Source of the DNA: JBDTRY01 sp039931435
Lineage (GTDB): Bacteria > Acidobacteriota > Thermoanaerobaculia > Gp7-AA8
Assembly: GCA_039931435.1 (NCBI GenBank)
Contig: JBDTRY010000075.1
Coordinates: 1-15,303, forward strand
Length of the DNA stretch: 15,303 nt
Reading direction: 5' to 3'
Part shown: positions 7,313 to 13,466 of the stretch, piece after piece
Position numbering within the stretch: position 1 is the stretch's first letter
How the letters are laid out: each line of letters starts with the position of its first letter
The notes under the pieces: generated by a model
What the model was told of the DNA's origin: nothing
Database searches by the model: none
What the model saw: the letters and a program-made list of their open reading frames with translations, nothing else
Position numbers and translations under genes: made by a program

Positions 7313-9478
7313 CTACCGAAGCTTCTGCATCAGAACCTTGAAGCGGGGATCATCGCGAATGGGGTTGAGATCGGGATCGTTCTCGATCCAGCCTTTGAAG
7401 AGCAGACCCTTATTGACCGAGGCCTCGACGCAGGCCAGGGCCTCATCGCGACGACCTAAGGCAGCGTACACACACCCGGCGTTGTACTGAATGATGGGCT
7501 CGTCCGGATCGATGGCCAGCGCGCGTTCGATCCACTCGGCCGCCTTATCCGGCTCACCCAGCTCAACGAGGCATTGGGCGCTGATGGTCCAGGCTCTGCT
7601 GTCGTCGGGATGCGAGCTCACCCGTTTTTTTGCCGCTTCCACGGCCTCGAGAATCGTGTGCTTCACTTTTCCCTCGTCGCCGAGGGCCCGATAGCACATG
7701 CCGAAGAAATACCAGGAGTCGTACGACTCCGGGGTGAGGGCGCAGGCCCGCTCGAAATGCTCGGCAGCTTCGGCAAATTTCCCGACGGCAAAGTAGACGC
7801 GGGCGGCGATGTAATGAGCCTCGTAGAGAGAAGGATTGAGCTGGATGGCCCGTCGCAACTCCGCCTCCGCCTCGTCGTACTGCTTGGTGAGCGAAAGAGC
7901 GAAGCCGCGTGAAACGTGCGCCTCAGCGAGGTCCGGACCCAGTTCCAAGGCTTTCAGACTGGCACGATCCGCTTCTTCCACCGCTTCTTCTCCGGCGCCG
8001 AAGTAGAGACGGAGGAACGAGCTGCAGTCAGCAATTCCGGCGTAGGCGCGCGCGTAATTAGGATCGATTTCGATGGCCCGCGCGAACATCTGCCGTGCCA
8101 CCTCGAAACCCTTTCGTCGCAGCTGGTGAAAAAACTGACGCCCCTTGAGATAGAATTCGTAGGCCTCGACGTCCTGCGTCTTGGCCTGCTCCATCGGGGA
8201 CTGTCCGGGCTGCAAGGCCACCTGCAGTGCTCGAGCGATGCTTTGCGCGATCTCGTCCTGGATGGCGAAGATGTCCTTCATCTCGCGGTCGTAGCGTTCT
8301 GTCCAGAGTCGGTATCCGTCGCTGACGTTCACCAATTGGGCCGTGACTCGCACCCGGTCGCCGGCCTTCCTCACGCTGCCCTCGAGGACGGTGCTGACGT
8401 TCAGCCGTTCCCCGATCTCGCGAATGTCCATGGCCGTCCCTTTGAACTGAAAGGCGGAAGTGCGGGAGGCCACGTGAAGCTCGGAGGTGTGACTCAATGC
8501 GCTGAGCAGCTCTTCTGCGATTCCATCGCAGAAGTACTCCTGGTCTTTCTGCGGACTCATGTCCACGAAGGGAAGAACGGCCACGGAGCTCTTCTTCGAT
8601 TCCGCCGGCCGTTGAAGGGTCAGACCGGATCCGGAGTCCATGGCCTCCTGCAACTGCTGCAGGTCTGCCAGAAGATCGGCCATTCTGTCGTATCGAGCCC
8701 GCGGCGACTTGGCCAGGGCCTTCTGGATGACGCGGTCGATGCTCCGGGGGATTCCGCTGCGCGAGGTGGCGACCCGCTCGGGCTCATCGCTGAGAATGGA
8801 GTGGATCAGCGATTCCGTGCGCTCGCCCTTGAACGGGAGGTGACCGGTCAACGCCTCGAAGAGGACCACGCCGAGCGACCAGATGTCTGTGCGGTGATCG
8901 ATGCTCTCACTGCGAATCTGTTCGGGCGACATGTAGCCGGGCGTGCCCACGGAAGAATCGGGACGGGTCAGCCCGGACTGGCGGATCAGTTTTGCCAGAC
9001 CGAAGTCGAGGATCTTCACCGTGTCCCGCGCCGTGACCATGATGTTGGCCGGCTTGATGTCGCGGTGGATGATCAACTCCTCGTGCGCCGCTGCGAGCCC
9101 TCGGCCGATCTGCATGGCGATCGAAAGGGCCTGGGCCACCTCGAGCGGCCCACGCCTGATGATGGCGTTCAGTGTCTCGCCCTCGTAGTGAGCCATGGCG
9201 ATGAACAGTTCGCCGTCGCTCGTTTCGTCGATCTCGAAGATCGTGCAGATGTTGGGATGGTCGAGCGAGGAAGCAGACCGCGCCTCCTGCATGAACCGTT
9301 TACGGATGTCCTCATCGGCCGCGGCAGAGTCCACGAGAAACTTCAGGGCCACCGGTCTGCCGAGGCGGTTGTCCACTGCCCGGTACACGACCCCCATACC
9401 GCCCGATCCCAGTTTTTCGCTGAGTGTGTAGTGAGAAACGACCCTCGGTTCCGTGGATGGCATTCGATCGCAGAGCAT
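7313..9478 (-). CDS. Ser/Thr protein kinase with TolB/FlgO-like domain and TPR repeats (kinase 2)
   Basis: A 721-residue paralog of kinase 1 with the same domain order. The kinase domain spans about 17-280: LGSGGMGVVY (23-32), K46, E65, HRDIKPAN (138-145), DFG (158-160) and GYMSPEQ (181-187). All catalytic positions are intact. The TolB/FlgO-like domain spans about 298-422 (SVAVLPFVDMSPQKDQEYF; GSVRKAGDRVRVTAQLVN; LWTERYDREMKDIFAIQDEIA). TPR repeats follow from about 438 to 690; ALELGPDLAEAH, AIQLNPSLYEAHY and ALAIDPDEPIIQYNAG are typical. Both kinases end with a related W-DPDL-DDP-F pattern. I see no membrane helix, so a cytoplasmic location is likely. Two starts are possible, ATG 9478 and ATG 9463, neither with a strong ribosome site. 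An insertion-sequence end lies only 61 bp upstream and may have displaced the native promoter. Confidence 0.95.
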   Translation of the reverse strand: MLCDRMPSTEPRVVSHYTLSEKLGSGGMGVVYRAVDNRLGRPVALKFLVDSAAADEDIRKRFMQEARSASSLDHPNICTIFEIDETSDGELFIAMAHYEGETLNAIIRRGPLEVAQALSIAMQIGRGLAAAHEELIIHRDIKPANIMVTARDTVKILDFGLAKLIRQSGLTRPDSSVGTPGYMSPEQIRSESIDHRTDIWSLGVVLFEALTGHLPFKGERTESLIHSILSDEPERVATSRSGIPRSIDRVIQKALAKSPRARYDRMADLLADLQQLQEAMDSGSGLTLQRPAESKKSSVAVLPFVDMSPQKDQEYFCDGIAEELLSALSHTSELHVASRTSAFQFKGTAMDIREIGERLNVSTVLEGSVRKAGDRVRVTAQLVNVSDGYRLWTERYDREMKDIFAIQDEIAQSIARALQVALQPGQSPMEQAKTQDVEAYEFYLKGRQFFHQLRRKGFEVARQMFARAIEIDPNYARAYAGIADCSSFLRLYFGAGEEAVEEADRASLKALELGPDLAEAHVSRGFALSLTKQYDEAEAELRRAIQLNPSLYEAHYIAARVYFAVGKFAEAAEHFERACALTPESYDSWYFFGMCYRALGDEGKVKHTILEAVEAAKKRVSSHPDDSRAWTISAQCLVELGEPDKAAEWIERALAIDPDEPIIQYNAGCVYAALGRRDEALACVEASVNKGLLFKGWIENDPDLNPIRDDPRFKVLMQKLR

Positions 9479-9545
9479 ACGTCATCCGCGCAACCGCAGG
9501 CCAGAAATACGGGGTACGCCGAGCCGTCAGGAAAGTAAGTGTCAG

Positions 9546-9593
9546 CGGCCATGAGAAAGTGACCCCCTAACGGCCACGAGAAATTGACCCCCC
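9546..9593 (+). repeat. Tandem terminal repeats of the IS21-type left end
   Basis: Two near-identical copies are present: CGGCCATGAGAAAGTGACCC from 9546 and CGGCCACGAGAAATTGACCC from 9571, spaced 25 bp. They differ at two positions. Multiple end repeats like these are the transposase-binding sites of IS21-family elements. Confidence 0.85.
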
Positions 9594-9783
9594 CTCTCTC
9601 TTGGTCCTTTCAGCTTTTATCTCTTCGATCGTCGCTGGCAGGGGCTGTGGGAGATGTGGGAAACGCGGCAGCGTTTTCCAAGGGCTGTGGTAAGCCGTGC
9701 GCTTCTCATCGCGGCTTTCCATAGCCCTGTTTTCTTTCCCCAACTCTCTGCGATTCTGTCGGGTGGGAGGGCGCGCCAGGACG

Positions 9784-10318
9784 ATGCTCAACATGGAGGA
9801 ATGGATGGATATCCGGGTCTTACATCGGGAGGGTCACTCGATCAAGCAGCTCGCGGCGATGACCGGACGTTCCCGCAACACAATCCGCAAGACGTTGCGC
9901 CAGAAGCTGCCGCAGCAGGTGATCACTCGCAAGCGAGCTTCGAAGCTCGAAGAGTTCAAGCAATACGTTGGCGATCGCGTTTGCGAATGCGGTCTGTCAG
10001 CCGTTCGCCTCGTCGAGGAGATCCGGGCGATGGGTTACACCGGGTCGCTCCGTACGGTGCGACGCTACGTAGCCTCGCTTCGTGAAGAACGCGCACCGAA
10101 ACGGCGCACCGTGCGCTTTGAAACGCCGCCAGGCAAACAGGCGCAGGCCGACTGGGCCTATTGCGGCCGCTTTCCCGATGCCGACGGCAGGATGGTGCCG
10201 ATCTACGCGTTCGTCATCGTGCTCGGCTTCTCTCGCATGATGTACGTCGAGTTCACCACATCGATGAAACTGCCGTGGCTGATTCGCTGTCATCATGCGG
10301 CATTCCGCTTCTTCGGTG
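9784..10318 (+). pseudogene. istA: IS21-family transposase IstA, N-terminal fragment
   Basis: About 178 residues of IstA remain. The start chosen is ATG 9784, giving MLNMEEWMDIRVLHREGHS, a normal IstA N-terminus; the open frame upstream to 9697 is leader. Visible parts are an N-terminal helix-turn-helix (SIKQLAAMTGRSRNTIRKTL), a second DNA-binding segment and the beginning of the DDE integrase core with its first catalytic Asp in GKQAQADWAYCGRF. The family sequence continues to IRCHHAAFRFFG. Beyond that the frame stays open to 10848 only because it runs antisense through the RHS fragment; the other DDE residues are absent. The product would not be a working transposase, although the DNA-binding part could still be made. 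Confidence 0.88.
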
Positions 10319-10833
10319 AGCGCGTCCGCAATCTGCGTGACGTTGCCCACCGCGTCGTACTGGTAGCCGTAACTGGCCAGCGAGGCCGGCCCGATCAGGA
10401 GCTCGTTGCTCAAAAGGCGATAACGCTGGTCGTAGGTCATCGTGCGCGCCGTGCCGTTCCCGTACCGCACCTCGGTCAGTGGGCCCAACGTCGCCCGCAC
10501 CACCGATCCCACGTAGGTCACAAAGGGCGAGCGCGCCGAGGCCTGGCGATCCGCGAAGTCATAGGCGTAATCGACGCTCAGCCCCGAGGGGTACCCGAGA
10601 TGCGTGCGATTGCCGTTGGCGTCGTAGCCGAACGTCATGAGGTAGGGCATGGAGAGGATGGTCTGCCGTTCCCCGCGGATCAGCCCCCGCCGCTCGTAGG
10701 CGTAGGTGGTGGTGCCGCTTGGGTCCGTGACCGATGCCACGCGGCCCTTGCCGTAGTTCGTGGCCACGGTGTCATCATAGCTCCAACTCACGGTCTCGGT
10801 GGGCAGGCTGGTGCGGGTGGAGAACAGTTCCAT
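10319..10833 (-). pseudogene. RHS/YD-repeat protein fragment
   Basis: On the minus strand about 170 residues carry several YD repeats: YGKGRVASVTDPSGTTTYAY, FGYDANGNRTHLGYPSG, VDYAYDFADR, YGNGTARTMTYDQRYRLLSN and YGYQYDAVGNVTQIADALTE. Such repeats build the shell of large RHS toxins or wall-associated proteins, normally over 1000 residues. Here no signal peptide, no core end and no toxin tail are present, and the matching sequence stops at the istA junction, so this is a decayed internal piece. The open frame continues both ways (to 10929 and to 9997) through non-RHS sequence. The ATG at 10833 lacks a visible Shine-Dalgarno. Confidence 0.85.
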
Positions 10834-11089
10834 GAGAACACTCCGTGACCTCCGGCATGTGCCACGGCGTTTGCGTGCTGGTCGGCGGCTGGAGGCCGCC
10901 GAGCACCGGGCGTAAGCCCGGTGAAGCACCGGGCGTAAGCCCGGTGAAAACGATCAACTCACTGGCTGATTCGGTACTCCGCGAGAAACCTCTGTACCTC
11001 GCAGGCGAACGATTCCTGTTTGTGATGCTCGTCCTTCAGCCAGTCGAGGGTTCCGGATGTCGCCCGACACATCCAGCGACAGGTTCCCT
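10834..11089. other. Non-coding scar with palindromes between RHS fragment and dtd
   Basis: No gene is supported in these 256 bp. The left part carries three strong hairpin palindromes (separate entry). Near dtd, GGATGT/ACATCC at 11055-11060 and 11069-11074 could form a weak hairpin 15 bases past the dtd stop, without a U-tract. Open frames here encode only translated palindrome (for example TPGASPGLRPVLGGLQPP on the minus strand) and are not credible proteins. Confidence 0.55.
10882..10948. repeat. Palindromic repeat cluster, including an exact 23-bp tandem duplication
   Basis: Three hairpins follow each other. The first is TCGGCGGC (10882-10889), loop TGGAG, GCCGCCGA (10895-10902), an 8-bp perfect stem. 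The second and third are identical: CACCGGGC-GTAA-GCCCGGTG at 10904-10923 and 10927-10946, each in a 23-bp unit repeated exactly at 10903-10925 and 10926-10948. This looks like a REP-type dispersed palindromic element. No transposase of the REP-associated type is in the window. Confidence 0.85.
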
Positions 11090-11536
11090 CTACGATCGTT
11101 TCGTGTCGTAGATGAACGTCACCGGACCATCGTTTTCGAGGACCACGGTCATGTGCGCACCGAAGATCCCCGTCTCCACCGGCAGGCCCGAGGCCCGGAG
11201 TGCGGCCACGAATTCCGCGTACAGTTCTGCGGCTCTGGCCGGAATTTCCGCGTTCTCGAAGCCAGGCCTCCGCCCCCTGTCAAGGGTTGCTGCCAGCGTG
11301 AACTGGGAAATTGCCAGCACCGATCCACCGACCTCGCGCACGGACAGATTCATTTTTCCCGCTTCGTCGGAGAACATCCGCAACTCGGATACTTTCTTCA
11401 CGCAGGTGGCGATCTCTGCCACGCTGTCGCCCTTCTCTACGGCGGCTAGAACCACCATTCCATGCTGGATGGCGCCGGCGACGGAGCCTCCGACAGTGAC
11501 ACTGGCGCGTAGAACACGTTGAATGACCAGACGCAT
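11090..11536 (-). CDS. dtd: D-aminoacyl-tRNA deacylase
   Basis: A 148-residue protein, full family length. It hydrolyses D-amino acids (and mischarged glycine) from tRNA in the cytoplasm, a chirality-proofreading step in translation. The N-terminus MRLVIQRVLRASVTV is the usual DTD start. The active-site motif SQFT is at 77-80 (family SQFTL). The second motif NDGPVTF is at 135-141, with the Gly-Pro pair (137-138) that reaches into the partner subunit of the dimer. GRRPGF (88-93) and FGAHMTVVLENDG are also typical. On the minus strand AGGGATG lies about ten bases before the ATG. It is divergent from ssb with a 264-bp gap; mobile-element debris lies downstream. Confidence 0.96.
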   Translation of the reverse strand: MRLVIQRVLRASVTVGGSVAGAIQHGMVVLAAVEKGDSVAEIATCVKKVSELRMFSDEAGKMNLSVREVGGSVLAISQFTLAATLDRGRRPGFENAEIPARAAELYAEFVAALRASGLPVETGIFGAHMTVVLENDGPVTFIYDTKRS

Positions 11537-11787
11537 ACTTGATTTTCATCCCTTGCCGTATCGAGCAGGGGCACTGGCCCGCGACTCTTCGCAGTCCCGG
11601 GAGCTGGAGCAGACCGAGCAAATCACTCTACTCCTGGTAGACCATCTCCCCTTTTCCCGCCAGCCGCATTAGAATCCACTGCACTGGCCTGACCTTCGTC
11701 TGTCGCGATTCCTGACACGCGCCGACGCAGAACCCGTTCCCGTCCGCTGTTCGGCTCCGGCGGCCAGACTAACCGAAGACAGTCAGC

Positions 11788-11793
11788 AAGGAG
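11788..11793 (+). promoter_or_regulatory. Ribosome binding site of ssb
   Basis: AAGGAG lies seven bases before ATG 11801 and fixes the ssb start. The 264-bp gap between dtd and ssb must also contain both promoters. TAGAAT at 11670-11675 resembles a -10 box, but I see no matching -35. Confidence 0.85.
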
Positions 11794-11800
11794 ACATCAA

Positions 11801-12235
11801 ATGGCAAGTATCAACAAAGTGATTCTCGTGGGACGCCTGGGCAAAGATCCCGAAATCAAGTCGACCCCATCGGGCTCCACGCTCGCTCGCTTTTCCCTCG
11901 CCACCGATGAAAAATATACGGACAAGAGCGGAGAGAAGCAGGAACGAACCGAGTGGCACAACATCGTGGCCTGGAACAAGCTCGCCGAAATCTGCGGCCA
12001 GTATCTGCGCAAGGGCAAGCTGGTCTATATCGAGGGTTCGATCCGCACCGATTCCTGGGACGACAAGGAATCGGGTCAGAAGAAATACCGCACGGAGATC
12101 ATCGCCCAGACCATGCAGATGCTCGATCGCAAGGGTTCCGACGAAGATTCGGGCGCCGGCTTCAGCGGCGGACAATCGCGGCCGAACTCGAAAGTCGCCG
12201 AGGGCTCGTTCGAGGACGACGAAGTTCCGTTTTAG
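11801..12235 (+). CDS. ssb: Single-stranded DNA-binding protein
   Basis: A 144-residue protein. Residues 1-109 are the OB fold: MASINKVILVGRLGKDPEIK, then TEWHNIVAWNKLAEICGQYL and KGKLVYIEGSIRTDSW, all classical SSB. Residues 110-137 form a Gly/Ser-rich flexible linker that is short compared with E. coli. The acidic tip is DDEVPF (139-144), equivalent to DDDIPF, which docks replication and repair partners (for example RecQ, exonuclease I and the Pol III chi subunit in E. coli). It acts as a tetramer on ssDNA in replication, recombination and repair. It has a strong ribosome site and stands alone, not in the common rpsF-ssb-rpsR arrangement. It converges on nagZ, with a hairpin in between. Confidence 0.97.
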   Translation: MASINKVILVGRLGKDPEIKSTPSGSTLARFSLATDEKYTDKSGEKQERTEWHNIVAWNKLAEICGQYLRKGKLVYIEGSIRTDSWDDKESGQKKYRTEIIAQTMQMLDRKGSDEDSGAGFSGGQSRPNSKVAEGSFEDDEVPF

Positions 12236-12262
12236 TGCCAGTCCGGAAAGCATGCCGGCCCA

Positions 12263-12308
12263 GACGGAACGACGCCTTTCCAGCGGTGCCGACGGGCGTC
12301 GTTCCGTC
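12263..12308. terminator. Bidirectional hairpin between ssb and nagZ
   Basis: GACGGAACGACGCC (12263-12276) and GGCGTCGTTCCGTC (12295-12308) pair perfectly over 14 bp around an 18-base loop. It lies 27 bases past the ssb stop and three bases past the nagZ stop, serving both convergent transcripts. The U-run is weak (CTTTC on the plus strand), so termination is inferred from stem strength and place. Confidence 0.75.
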
Positions 12309-12311
12309 CTT

Positions 12312-13466
12312 TCAGGTCCACTCCTCGCGGCCGGTACGTCCGGTGCCACCGCTTCGCGGTTCCCGGCGACGATCGAAATGAGAATCGCCGCTCCCGTCGG
12401 TCTCTTCGGATCGTGAACGATCGGACGCTCGATGAAACTCCTCGACCTCTTCGAGAAGATCGTCGAACGCGCCCGCTTCCACCCTCGCTGAAGCGCCAAG
12501 TGCTGCGCAGTGCCCTCGGAAGTCCTCAACGCGTCCCACGGCTTCCCGCAGACGCACTCCGACCTCCGTTTTTTCCGAAGCGCAGCGCTCCAGATGGTCC
12601 ATGACCTCGGAGATGATCTCCACATGACTGCAGATCATGATCAGGTCGTTCCCGGCCCTCAGCGCCCGCAGCGAAATATCGGGATAGCTCCCCAGATCGG
12701 AGACGGCGTGCATCTCCATGTCGTCCGAAAAGGCCACGCCGCGAAACCCAACCGAGGCGCGAAGAAGGTCGGTGGCGATGACCCGGCTCAGAGTCGCCGG
12801 AAGGCCGGCATCGAGCTGGGGATAGATGCCGTGCCCGATCATCACCGCGCCGGCATCGTTGGCCAGGGCGATGTAAGGAACGAGGTCCTCGCCGAGGAGC
12901 CGATCCTTGGACACGTCGATCACCGTCGACCCGTAGTGGGTGTCATCGGTTGCCAGTCCCAGCCCTGGAAAATGCTTCAGACAGGAGGCGACGCCAACGC
13001 TCTGCTGTCCGCGCATGAACGCGCCTGCCAGACGGATCACCGTCGGCGCGTCGTCACCGAAGCAGCGTCGCTCGAGGCCCTTTGCCGAATCGTCTCTGTG
13101 AATGTCCACAACCGGCGCGAGATTGACATCGATGTCGAAATATCGCAGCGCCCTGCCGACAATCGTTCCGAACCACTCCGCAAGCTCCTCGGCATGCCCA
13201 CCCTCGCTGAAGAACTGGGCGCTGGGCAGTCCGGGAATGAGATCCCGCAGCCTGTCCACTCGTCCCCCCTCCTCGTCGATCATGACCAGCGGCGGCACGT
13301 CTGACTGCGCCTTGATCTCGCTTACCAGCTCGAGGAGCTGTTCGCGGTCCTGAATGTTTCTGCCGAACAGCACAACCGCCGCGGGCGGAGATTCGCGGAG
13401 AATGCCTCTTTCAAGTTCTGTTAGGACAGGTCCGGTCAGACCCATTCCCAGTACTCGATGTCCCAT
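12312..13466 (-). CDS. nagZ: Glycoside hydrolase family 3 beta-N-acetylhexosaminidase, NagZ-like
   Basis: The ATG at 13466 gives 384 residues. It is preferred over the TTG three bases earlier because GGAG (13475-13472) sits five bases upstream and its A is shared with the mutS stop (TGATG). Motifs of the GH3 (beta/alpha)8 domain are IDEEGGRVDRLR (63-74), NLAPVVDI (115-122), KHFPGLG (164-170), DTH (175-177, the Asp-His acid/base dyad) and FSDDMEM (246-252, nucleophile D248). There is no signal peptide, so cytoplasmic removal of GlcNAc from muropeptides in wall recycling is likely. Oddities are GLG for the usual GHG in the KHFPGHG motif, ERRCFG for the usual DRSFG, and a charged 35-residue C-terminal tail (RSEETDGSGDSHFDRRREPR) beyond the fold. 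It is probably co-transcribed and translationally coupled with mutS. Confidence 0.9.
   Translation of the reverse strand: MGHRVLGMGLTGPVLTELERGILRESPPAAVVLFGRNIQDREQLLELVSEIKAQSDVPPLVMIDEEGGRVDRLRDLIPGLPSAQFFSEGGHAEELAEWFGTIVGRALRYFDIDVNLAPVVDIHRDDSAKGLERRCFGDDAPTVIRLAGAFMRGQQSVGVASCLKHFPGLGLATDDTHYGSTVIDVSKDRLLGEDLVPYIALANDAGAVMIGHGIYPQLDAGLPATLSRVIATDLLRASVGFRGVAFSDDMEMHAVSDLGSYPDISLRALRAGNDLIMICSHVEIISEVMDHLERCASEKTEVGVRLREAVGRVEDFRGHCAALGASARVEAGAFDDLLEEVEEFHRASDRSRSEETDGSGDSHFDRRREPRSGGTGRTGREEWT

Larger units (their letters stand above)
9540..10318 (+). mobile_element. Truncated IS21-family insertion sequence (left end plus part of istA)
   Basis: The element begins at TGTCAGCGGCC (9540) with terminal repeats typical of IS21 ends, has a leader of about 190 bp, then the 5' part of istA. 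Homology to IstA stops near 10315-10320, where an unrelated RHS-like sequence begins in the opposite direction. The rest of istA, istB and the right end are missing, so it cannot move on its own and target duplications cannot be checked. The leader holds an imperfect hairpin around 9660-9680 (AAACGC/GCGTTT). Confidence 0.85.

Noticed and set aside
7916..9538. 540-residue plus-strand open frame opposite kinase 2
   Set aside because: It is antisense to an unmistakable kinase; its composition (many His, Arg, Gly, Asp, Leu) is that of a GC-rich shadow frame and no domain is recognisable.
10319..10833. Active RHS toxin or contact-dependent inhibition locus
   Set aside because: Only an internal YD-repeat fragment of about 170 residues is present, with no signal, core end, toxin tail or immunity gene.
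10882..10948. Possible CRISPR array
   Set aside because: The 23-bp units are directly abutting with no spacers, and there are only two; it is a palindrome duplication.
10775..10957. 60-residue minus-strand frame containing TPGASPGLRPVLGGLQPP
   Set aside because: It is a translation of the palindromic repeats, not a protein.
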